A DNA stretch of 13,005 nt from Acidimicrobiia bacterium UBA6912 (lineage in GTDB: Bacteria; Actinomycetota; Acidimicrobiia; Spongiisociales; UBA5794), in NCBI GenBank assembly GCA_002450985.1, contig DKBA01000270.1, forward strand, positions 2,765-15,769, given 5' to 3'. The notes under the pieces are model-generated. The model was given only the letters and a program-made list of their open reading frames with translations, was not told the DNA's origin and made no database searches. Shown piece after piece: positions 1 to 5,958 of the stretch (position 1 is the first letter of the stretch; each line of letters begins with the position of its first letter). The position numbers and the translations under genes are program-made.

Positions 1-426
1 GCCGATGTCGGGCAGTCGGACTGGGAAGAGGTCGACGTCGTGCCGCTCGGCGGGGGCGGCTACAACTTCGGTTGGCCGGTCACCGAGGGCAGCCACTGCT
101 TCTCGCCGGCGGATTGCGACATGACGGGCATCACCCTCCCCGTGCTCGAGTACGACCACTCGAACCGGTCGTGCTCGATCACCGGCGGATTCGTCTACCG
201 GGGGAGCGCCATCCCCGAGATCGCCGGGCACTACTTCTACGCCGATTGGTGCGGGCTGTGGGTGCGGAGCTTCCGCTACGACGACGGCGCCGTCGTCGAC
301 GAGCAGGACTGGTCCGAGGACCTGGCGGAGGTCGGCCAGATCAACAGTTTCGGTGTCGACGGGTTCGGCGAGCTCTACATCGCCAACTTCGAAGGCACCA
401 TCGCCCGTATCGTGCCGGTGCGCTGA
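1..426 (+). CDS. PQQ-dependent sugar dehydrogenase-like protein, C-terminal part (5' truncated by window)
   Basis: The reading frame is open from base 1 to the TGA at 424-426, so only the last 141 residues are visible. They begin ADVGQSDWEEVDVV and continue GGGYNFGWPVTEGSHCF, CSITGGFVYRG and HYFYADWCGLWV. This pattern is typical of the last blades of the soluble glucose/sorbosone dehydrogenase beta-propeller (YliI/GDH-B-like, also found in HHIP-like proteins). Family members are usually exported and oxidise sugars or other alcohols with PQQ and calcium. Several cysteines (HCF, ADCD, RSCS, DWCG) suggest disulfides in an extracytoplasmic protein. The signal peptide and the catalytic histidine/arginine region lie upstream, so activity and substrate cannot be judged. 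There is no clear link to the next gene, which starts 148 bases later. Confidence 0.85.
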   Translation, partial: ADVGQSDWEEVDVVPLGGGGYNFGWPVTEGSHCFSPADCDMTGITLPVLEYDHSNRSCSITGGFVYRGSAIPEIAGHYFYADWCGLWVRSFRYDDGAVVDEQDWSEDLAEVGQINSFGVDGFGELYIANFEGTIARIVPVR

Positions 427-574
427 CCGCGTGGGATCGGTTGGCCTGGCTCACGGTCGGCTGATGGACTCCGCCGGGACCTTTGCCTCTTGCCGCGGCC
501 CCGCTGCTCGACGGACCGTGTCCTTGGGACGGCAGCTCTGGTTCAGGGCTGCGAGACCTCGCCCTGGAGAGGGG

Positions 575-1042
575 GTGAGCCGGGTGCATGCAGAGCACGC
601 GCATACGTATCCGGTGCCGCTGAAGAAGGGCTTCGACTACATCAGCGACTTCCACACATGGCCGTTCTGGTACGTGGGAGTGATCGAGCTCGTCGATCCG
701 GAGCTGTGTGGCTGGATCGATTCGGGCGACCAGGTCCACTATCGCTACAAGATCCTGGGCCGGCAGATCGATGCCTCCTCCGTGCTCGACGAGCGCATCG
801 ACCTCGAGCGCACCAGTTTCCGCACCGTCTCCCCGGGGTTCCCCGAGGTGCATTGGGAGTACCGGTATGCCGCAGCCGGGCAGGAAGCCTTCATCCTGCG
901 CGTCGTCATGGAGACAGAGGAGCCGACGTCCTTCTTCGGGAGGACGGTCGATCGCATGTTGCTGCCGCGCATCGTCGAGCGCGACCTGACGCGGAGTCTC
1001 GAGAACCTGCACGACATCTTCGTTGCCGACTTGGCTGGATGA
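575..1042 (+). CDS. SRPBCC / START-like ligand-binding domain protein
   Basis: This 155-residue protein has the length and layout of a single SRPBCC (Bet v1/polyketide cyclase-like) domain. An N-terminal strand (HTYPVPLKKGFDYISDF) leads into a helix. Antiparallel strands follow (DQVHYRYKILGRQIDASSVL, VHWEYRYAAAG, FILRVVMET), and a long C-terminal helix (RDLTRSLENLHDIFVADLAG) ends the protein. Such domains bind hydrophobic ligands, and the ligand here is unknown. No catalytic residue can be named. The frame stays open well upstream, but GTG at 575 is chosen because GGAG at 566-569 sits five bases before it; GTG at 584 is the alternative. A 49-base gap separates it from the following membrane protein, so the two may be cotranscribed. 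Confidence 0.75.
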   Translation: MSRVHAEHAHTYPVPLKKGFDYISDFHTWPFWYVGVIELVDPELCGWIDSGDQVHYRYKILGRQIDASSVLDERIDLERTSFRTVSPGFPEVHWEYRYAAAGQEAFILRVVMETEEPTSFFGRTVDRMLLPRIVERDLTRSLENLHDIFVADLAG

Positions 1043-1091
1043 GCCGTCGCTACCTCGCCAGGACCGTCGAGGAGTCAGCCCTGGAGGAGTG

Positions 1092-1376
1092 ATGGATCCG
1101 GTAGTGATCGTCCTCATCGGAATCCTGCTGGCCGTGCTGGTTTCTGCGATCGTCGCCTGGTTGAAGGGCAACCTGGCGCAAGTGGGCGCAGTGTTTCGGG
1201 GGCTCGGTCGACACGCCGGTGAGCCATGGACGTGGGCGGCGTTCTTCGAGCCTGCGGGGACGGTGCCGGTCGTGTTCGCCGTCGCGGCATTCGGCCTGGC
1301 GCAACCGGACTCCCGCTGGGCGAGACGGTTCTATCGCGGAGCCAAGCTGAGACGTGCCCGCGAGCGCCACGGTTGA
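1092..1376 (+). CDS. Small membrane protein of unknown function
   Basis: The product is 94 residues long. A strong Shine-Dalgarno sequence, GGAGGAG (1083-1089), lies just before the ATG and decides the start over an in-frame ATG at 1023. Residues 4-23 (VVIVLIGILLAVLVSAIVAW) form a clear transmembrane helix. A second, shorter hydrophobic stretch around residues 57-70 (TVPVVFAVAAFGLA) may be another. The C-terminus is strongly basic (RRFYRGAKLRRARERHG), consistent with a cytoplasmic tail by the positive-inside rule. I do not recognise a family and infer no function. It lies directly downstream of the SRPBCC gene and ends about 60 bases before the putative promoter of the redox operon. Confidence 0.65.
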   Translation: MDPVVIVLIGILLAVLVSAIVAWLKGNLAQVGAVFRGLGRHAGEPWTWAAFFEPAGTVPVVFAVAAFGLAQPDSRWARRFYRGAKLRRARERHG

Positions 1377-1436
1377 CCCCTGGCGTCCGCCGGCCGGGGA
1401 GAGGGCGATGCACCTGCGGTCGTCCGGCGTGCGTCG

Positions 1437-1442
1437 TAGGCT
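1437..1442 (+). promoter_or_regulatory. Putative -10 box (TAGGCT) of the NuoEF-like operon
   Basis: TAGGCT fits the actinobacterial TAnnnT -10 pattern and is followed by GGC. It lies 18 bases before GGGAGG-type ribosome-binding sequence at 1460-1465. The same nine bases, apart from one (TAGSCTGGC), stand at almost the same distance before the ribosome-binding site of the amidohydrolase on the other strand. No recognisable -35 is seen, so this is a suggestion only. Confidence 0.35.
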
Positions 1443-1485
1443 GGCTGAGGACCGCGAGAGGGAGGACACGATCGATCTCCACCTG

Positions 1486-3288
1486 ATGTCGGCGTCGGCC
1501 ACGGCGGCCGAACGGGCAGCGGTCGATGCCATGCTCGGCCGGCCGGAGTCCGTGTGGGAGGGCGGCGCCCGGTCGGCGGTCGACGGTCACGTCGCCTTCG
1601 GCGGCTACCACGCCGCCGCCCGCCGGCGGCACCTCCTCCTCCCGGCGCTCCAGGCCCTTCAAGGCGAGATCGGCTGGATCAGCCCCGGCGGCCTCACCTA
1701 CGTGAGCGAGCGCCTCGGGGTGCCTCCGGCCGAGGCCTACGGCGTCGCCTCGTTCTATGCGCTGCTCGCCACCGAGGAGCGGCCCCGCCGGGTCGCCCAC
1801 GTGTGCGAAGACGTGTCGTGCCGCATCCGCGGCGGTGATGCACTGCTTGCGGCGCTGGGCCACCGGGCCGATGTCGTGCCCAGCCCGTGTCTCGGCCAGT
1901 GTGACCGGTCCCCGGCGGTGTTGGTGCAGCGAGCGGGCGAGGACGACGTCAGCCTGTGGGGGGCCACGCCCGAGGACGTCACGAGGTACCTCGCCGGCGC
2001 TCCCCGGCCGCATCGCGACGCCGGCGAATTCGGGGTGCCGCAGACCGTCGACCGGCGCAGCGAGCTGCGCCTGTTGCACCGGGTCGGGGCCGTCGACCCG
2101 TGGAGCCTCGAGGACTACCGCGCCAGCGGGGGCTACGAGGCGCTGGCGAGATCGCTCGAGATGGGCGCCGCAGCCGTCATCGAAGAGGTGAAGCGCTCCG
2201 GGATCCGCGGTCGCGGCGGTGCGGCGTTCCCGATGGGCGCCAAGTGGGAGGCCGTTGCGATGAGCGGCGCGGAGGTGCGCTACCTGATCTGCAACGCCGA
2301 TGAGGCCGAACCCGGCACCTTCAAGGACCGCGGCCTCATGGAAGGGGATCCCTTCGCCGTCGTGGAGTCGATGACGATCGCCGGCATCGCGGTCGGGGCC
2401 ACCAGGGGCTACCTGTACCTGCGGGGTGAGTACCCGATCGCCAACCGGCACGTCGCTGCGGCGATCGTGGCCGCTCGCCGGGCCGGGTTGCTCGGCGACG
2501 ACATCGCGGGAAGCGGGGTGGCGTTCGACGTCGAGATCCGCATCGGCGGCGGCGCCTACATCTGCGGCGAGGAGACGGCGCTGTTCAACTCGATCGAGGG
2601 CTTCCGGGGTGAGCCGCGACAGAAGCCGCCCTACCCGACCGAGGCGGGGCTGTTCGGGGCCCCGACGGTGGTCAACAACGTGGAGACCCTGCTCAACGTC
2701 CCGATGATCGTGCTCGAGGGTGGCGACGCCTACGCTCGGATCGGGACGCCGCAGTCGACGGGCCCGAAGCTGTTCTGTCTCTCCGGCGCCGTGGCCGTCC
2801 CCGGCGTGTACGAGGTGGAGTTCGGGGCCACCGTCGGCGACCTCATCGAGATGGCCGGCGGCGTGACCGGCCCCCTGCGCGCCGTCTTGCTGGGTGGCGC
2901 GTCTGGCGCCTTCATCGGACCAGACCTGCTCGATCTGCCGCTGACGTTCGAGGACACGAGAGCGGCGGGCCTCAGCCTGGGCTCGGGCGTCGTGATGCCG
3001 TTCACCACGGAGGCAGACATGGCAGATGTGGTCCGGCGGATCGCCGCCTTCTTCCGCGACGAGTCCTGCGGGCAGTGCGTACCGTGCCGGGTGGGCACGG
3101 TACGCCAGGAGGAAACGCTGCACCGCATCACCATCGGCTCGCCCAACGGCAGCCGGAGGCGTGACGTCGCGCTCCTGGCAGAGATCGATGCGGCCATGAA
3201 GGACGCCTCGATCTGCGCCCTCGGCCACACTGCTGGCACCGCCGTGCAGTCGGCGATCGCGCTCGGTCTCATCGGGGGTGCTCCATGA
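1486..3288 (+). CDS. NuoE-NuoF fusion: NAD(H)-dependent FMN/Fe-S oxidoreductase subunit (formate dehydrogenase beta / HoxF-like)
   Basis: This 600-residue protein fuses the two flavoprotein modules of complex I and related enzymes (FdsB, HoxF, HydB). Residues ~40-160 are a NuoE-like thioredoxin-fold domain with the four [2Fe-2S] ligands C107, C112, C135 and C139 (CEDVSC...CLGQC). Residues ~190-500 are NuoF: GRGGAAFPMGAKW (242-254) is the NADH/FMN glycine-rich loop, followed by ICNADEAEPGTFKDR and GGGAYICGEETAL. The N3-type [4Fe-4S] motif ESCGQCVPCRVG gives C528, C531 and C534, with C577 as the fourth ligand. All cofactor ligands are present, so the enzyme should transfer hydride between NAD(H) and Fe-S clusters in the cytoplasm. 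It overlaps the next gene by ATGA and must be co-translated with it. The start is uncertain: ATG 1486 has a poor ribosome site, ATG 1408 has GGAG six bases upstream, and the best ribosome site (1461-1465) precedes an in-frame ATC at 1471. A complete respiratory complex I operon is not present here. Confidence 0.92.
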   Translation: MSASATAAERAAVDAMLGRPESVWEGGARSAVDGHVAFGGYHAAARRRHLLLPALQALQGEIGWISPGGLTYVSERLGVPPAEAYGVASFYALLATEERPRRVAHVCEDVSCRIRGGDALLAALGHRADVVPSPCLGQCDRSPAVLVQRAGEDDVSLWGATPEDVTRYLAGAPRPHRDAGEFGVPQTVDRRSELRLLHRVGAVDPWSLEDYRASGGYEALARSLEMGAAAVIEEVKRSGIRGRGGAAFPMGAKWEAVAMSGAEVRYLICNADEAEPGTFKDRGLMEGDPFAVVESMTIAGIAVGATRGYLYLRGEYPIANRHVAAAIVAARRAGLLGDDIAGSGVAFDVEIRIGGGAYICGEETALFNSIEGFRGEPRQKPPYPTEAGLFGAPTVVNNVETLLNVPMIVLEGGDAYARIGTPQSTGPKLFCLSGAVAVPGVYEVEFGATVGDLIEMAGGVTGPLRAVLLGGASGAFIGPDLLDLPLTFEDTRAAGLSLGSGVVMPFTTEADMADVVRRIAAFFRDESCGQCVPCRVGTVRQEETLHRITIGSPNGSRRRDVALLAEIDAAMKDASICALGHTAGTAVQSAIALGLIGGAP

Positions 3289-4256
3289 CCGCCTCGATCG
3301 AGATCACCATCGACGGGAGGTCGGTCGGCGTCGCAGCAGGCACGACCATTCTCGGGGCCTGCCGCTCGATCGGTGCTGATCAGCCCACGCTCTGTTACCT
3401 GGAGAACCTGACGCCCGTGAACACCTGCCGCGTCTGCGTGGTCGAGGTCGCCGGATCCCGTGCGCTCGTCCCTGCCTGCTCGCGCCGGGTCGAGCAGGGC
3501 ATGGAGGTGCGGACCGACACCGAGCGAGTGCGCCACAGCCGCAAGATGGTCTACGAGTTCCTCGCCTCGTCGGTCGATCTGTCGCTCGTGGACGACGCCA
3601 CCCGTGACTGGATGACACGGTACGGTGTCGATCCGGATCGCTTCGGACCGCCCGCCCCGCCGGCCGGCGACCGCGACCGGCGCAACGCCGGCCACCACGC
3701 CGATCCTGCCCTGGATGCTGCGGAGACGGTGGCGCAGCCGGTGAAGGTCCATGACGAGCTGTACGTACGTGACTACGGGAAGTGCATCCTCTGCTACAAG
3801 TGCGTCGAGGCGTGCGGCCCCGATGCCCAGAACACGTTCGCCATCGCCGTTGCCGGGCGCGGCTTCGACGCCCGGATCTCGACCGAGTTCGACGTGGACC
3901 TCACCCAATCGGCCTGCGTGTACTGCGGGAACTGCATCGGGGTGTGCCCGACCGGGGCGCTGATGTTCCGCAGCGAGTTCGAGCTCCGCAAGGCCGGCGT
4001 GTGGGACGAGAGCGCCCAGACCGTCACCCGCACCGTCTGCTCATACTGCGGGGTCGGCTGCAACCTCGAGCTGCACGTGCAGGACAACCGCATCGTCAAG
4101 GTCACGTCGCCCCTCGATCACGAGGTCACCTCCGGGCACCTGTGCATCAAGGGCCGCTTCGGCTACGACTACGTCCAGGAGCTCGGCGACGACCTGGCCA
4201 CGACGCCGATCGATGTCGTGCTCGCCTCCGTGCGAGGCCGGGACGGCGCCGCCTGA
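3285..4256 (+). CDS. FdhA/NuoG-like Fe-S protein lacking the molybdopterin catalytic domain (HoxU-like)
   Basis: The start ATG overlaps the stop of the NuoEF fusion (ATGA). The 323 residues carry an N-terminal plant-type [2Fe-2S] domain with C37, C48, C51 and C65. A linker rich in Pro, Asp and Arg covers ~100-150. A 2[4Fe-4S] ferredoxin-like domain has C167/C170/C173/C177 and C211/C214/C217/C221. Last is a molybdopterin-oxidoreductase-type [4Fe-4S] domain with C252/C255/C259 and C287 (CSYCGVGC...HLCIKG). In NAD-linked formate dehydrogenase alpha this last domain is followed by roughly 600 residues that bind Mo/W-bisPGD. Here the protein stops 33 residues after HLCIKG. The His/Cys-ligated cluster motif that NuoG and many FdhA carry after the [2Fe-2S] domain is also missing. 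It resembles the electron-wiring subunit HoxU but with an extra C-terminal cluster domain. It probably passes electrons between NuoEF and an unidentified partner. Confidence 0.88.
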   Translation: MTASIEITIDGRSVGVAAGTTILGACRSIGADQPTLCYLENLTPVNTCRVCVVEVAGSRALVPACSRRVEQGMEVRTDTERVRHSRKMVYEFLASSVDLSLVDDATRDWMTRYGVDPDRFGPPAPPAGDRDRRNAGHHADPALDAAETVAQPVKVHDELYVRDYGKCILCYKCVEACGPDAQNTFAIAVAGRGFDARISTEFDVDLTQSACVYCGNCIGVCPTGALMFRSEFELRKAGVWDESAQTVTRTVCSYCGVGCNLELHVQDNRIVKVTSPLDHEVTSGHLCIKGRFGYDYVQELGDDLATTPIDVVLASVRGRDGAA

Positions 4257-4326
4257 CGACTGGCTGGACACCTCCTCGCTCGTGGCATCATCAGGCGGAG
4301 TCCTCCACCCTGCCGAAAGGACGCCC

Positions 4327-4593
4327 ATGTCCGATCTCGCCGCCCGTTTTGCCGATGCCGCCGACCGTGTCCAGCAGCTCCCGGAGAAGCCGGACAACGC
4401 CGACCTCCTGCGCCTGTACGCGCTGTACAAGCAGGGGAGCACCGGCGACGTCACCGGGAAGCGGCCGGGGATGATGGACTTCGTCGGCCGCGCCAAGTAC
4501 GACGCGTGGGCCGGTCTCGAAGGCACGTCGCAGGACGAGGCCATGCAGGCGTACGTCGACCTCGTCGAGCAGCTCGAGGCCGGCACCACCTGA
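4327..4593 (+). CDS. Acyl-CoA-binding protein (ACBP/DBI family)
   Basis: This 88-residue protein is a complete single ACBP domain, the usual size of the cytosolic four-helix family that binds medium- and long-chain acyl-CoA. The signature LYALYKQGSTGDV (30-42) is followed by RPGMMDFVGRAKYDAW and AMQAYVDLVEQL. The four residues that contact CoA in bovine ACBP (Y28, K32, K54, Y73) correspond to Y31, K35, K57 and Y76, all at a constant offset of three, so binding is very likely intact. The start is the ATG preceded by AAAGGA (4316-4321) five bases upstream; an upstream in-frame ATG at 4213 lies inside the previous gene. The 70-base gap after the Fe-S gene allows cotranscription with it. ACBP is common in eukaryotes and patchy in bacteria. 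It may buffer the acyl-CoA produced by the neighbouring KorAB. Confidence 0.93.
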   Translation: MSDLAARFADAADRVQQLPEKPDNADLLRLYALYKQGSTGDVTGKRPGMMDFVGRAKYDAWAGLEGTSQDEAMQAYVDLVEQLEAGTT

Positions 4594-4600
4594 CGCCCGC

Positions 4601-4620
4601 GGCCTGCCGCTGCGCAGGTC
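4601..4620. terminator. Possible bidirectional hairpin between convergent ACBP and korB
   Basis: GGCCTGC (4601-4607) can pair with GCAGGTC (4614-4620) around a six-base loop, giving a seven-pair stem with one G-T pair. It fills most of the 36-base gap between two convergent stop codons, where a terminator is expected. There is no T-tract on either side, so an intrinsic terminator of classical type is not shown. Confidence 0.3.
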
Positions 4621-4629
4621 GCGACGAGC

Positions 4630-5958
4630 TCAGCCGTGGGGGAGGGCGAGACCCGCCTCGACGGCCCCGGTGTTCTGCTCGGCGAAGGGTCCGCACGCCG
4701 CGGCAGCGCGAAGGGCGGCAAGGTCGAACCACCCTGCGGCGGCGATCGCCGCCGACGCCATGGACAGGGCGAGGGCCGGCTTGCCGATGCGCACCGGAGC
4801 CTCGGACGGGTCGACGAGCACGACGTGCGCCGGCGTCGTCACCCCGGCCAGGTCGGGTGGGGCGACGACCACGCCGTCCGGGTGCATCGATCCGAGCAGC
4901 GGCCGCACCTTGCGGAGCCCGTCGTCGGAGAGCACGACCAGCACGTCGGGCGGGGTGACCGGTCCCAGGGGTTCGGGCTGCGGGCTCACGGTGAGCTGCG
5001 ACAGGCTGTGCCCGGTCTTCACGGTGACGGGATAGTCGTCCTTCTGGGTCACCCACAGACCGGCGCGGATGGCCGCTTCGGCAACGACGCGGGCCGCCGA
5101 CCGCACCTTGCCGCCGGCGGAGCCGGCGAGGAGCAGCGTCGCCGGTTCCTCGAGCGAGTGAGCGAACTCGGTCGGGATCGTCTGGGGGGCCACACCCAGC
5201 GGGGCGTTCGCCGTACCTCCCTGCGCTGCGGCATACGCCGCGGAGTACCCGGCGACGTCTCGCTCGTACAGCACGCCGGGGGAGAAGCCGAGCTCGCCCA
5301 TCGTCTGCTCGATGCCCCGGCGCGAGAAGCGGTTGGCGCGCACGAAGTAGGCGGTGCACAGCTCCCAGATGTCGAGCAGGGAGAAGCCGGGGTTCTCGAT
5401 GGCCGCCACGATGCGGTCGGCGAGGTCTTCGTCGAAGCTCGTGCCCCGGTACACGTAGCCGGCTCCGTTGACGCCGACGGTGGCGCAGATGTCGAGCGGG
5501 TGCTCGAGGTTGCCGCCCGGCGTCGTCGCGGTGATCGCCCCCTCCGGAGTCGTCGTCGAGTGCTGACCGCCGGTCATCCCGAAGTTGAGGTTGTTCATGA
5601 CGATCACGGTGATGCCGATGTTGCGCCGGGCCGCCGACAGCAAGTGGGCCCCGCCGATGCCGGTCCCGCCGTCGCCCATCACGACCACGACGGTGAGCTC
5701 GGGATTGGCGAGCTTGATGCCGGTGGCGTAGGTGATGCTGCGCCCGTGAAGCCCGTGGAATGCGCTCGTGGCGAAGTACTGGTCCGACAGCCCGGAGCAG
5801 CCGATATCGGACACGATGACGACCCTTGCGGGGTCGAGGGCCAGCCGCACCAGCGCCTCGTCGAGCCGGTCGAGGACGGGCCCGTGCCCGCAGCCGGGGC
5901 AGAACGGGTAGGGCTTCTCGTTGCGGAAGGTGGCGAGCCGGCTGATCGTGATGCTCAC
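4630..5958 (-). CDS. korB: 2-oxoacid:ferredoxin oxidoreductase, beta subunit with C-terminal gamma domain fusion
   Basis: The product has 442 residues against roughly 280-350 for an ordinary KorB. Residues 1-~265 are the TPP-binding beta subunit. CPGCGHG (20-26) and DIGCSG (51-56) supply C20, C23 and C54; C201 (WELCTAYF) completes the [4Fe-4S] ligand set, with spacing close to archaeal OFOR beta. GDGGTGIGG (95-103) to NN at 122-123 is the TPP/Mg motif, followed by NFGMTGGQHS. Residues ~273-430 are a gamma domain: TLLLAGSAGGKVRSAA, then GLWVTQKDDYPVTVKTGHSLS and PPDVLVVLSDDG. Gamma is normally a separate protein or the N-terminal part of KorA. The GTG start overlaps the korA stop (GTGA) and has GGAGG at 5970-5966, seven bases upstream. 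The enzyme decarboxylates a 2-oxoacid to acyl-CoA and passes electrons onward. The substrate (2-oxoglutarate, branched-chain or aryl) cannot be set from sequence alone. Confidence 0.9.
   Translation of the reverse strand: MSITISRLATFRNEKPYPFCPGCGHGPVLDRLDEALVRLALDPARVVIVSDIGCSGLSDQYFATSAFHGLHGRSITYATGIKLANPELTVVVVMGDGGTGIGGAHLLSAARRNIGITVIVMNNLNFGMTGGQHSTTTPEGAITATTPGGNLEHPLDICATVGVNGAGYVYRGTSFDEDLADRIVAAIENPGFSLLDIWELCTAYFVRANRFSRRGIEQTMGELGFSPGVLYERDVAGYSAAYAAAQGGTANAPLGVAPQTIPTEFAHSLEEPATLLLAGSAGGKVRSAARVVAEAAIRAGLWVTQKDDYPVTVKTGHSLSQLTVSPQPEPLGPVTPPDVLVVLSDDGLRKVRPLLGSMHPDGVVVAPPDLAGVTTPAHVVLVDPSEAPVRIGKPALALSMASAAIAAAGWFDLAALRAAAACGPFAEQNTGAVEAGLALPHG

Noticed and set aside
427..574. Possible small gene or RNA between the PQQ dehydrogenase and SRPBCC genes
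   Set aside because: Only Arg/Ala-rich frames without a ribosome site, and no convincing stem-loop or T-tract, were seen.
1114..3228. Long open frame (704 codons) on the minus strand opposite the NuoEF-like gene
   Set aside because: It is the antisense shadow of a clearly conserved gene in GC-rich DNA. Its translation is rich in Arg, His, Pro and Gly and has no recognisable domain.
4190..4330. Frameshift hiding the rest of a formate dehydrogenase alpha subunit
   Set aside because: All three forward frames were read past 4256. None continues with molybdopterin-domain sequence, and the ACBP gene starts at 4327, so the domain is absent rather than out of frame.
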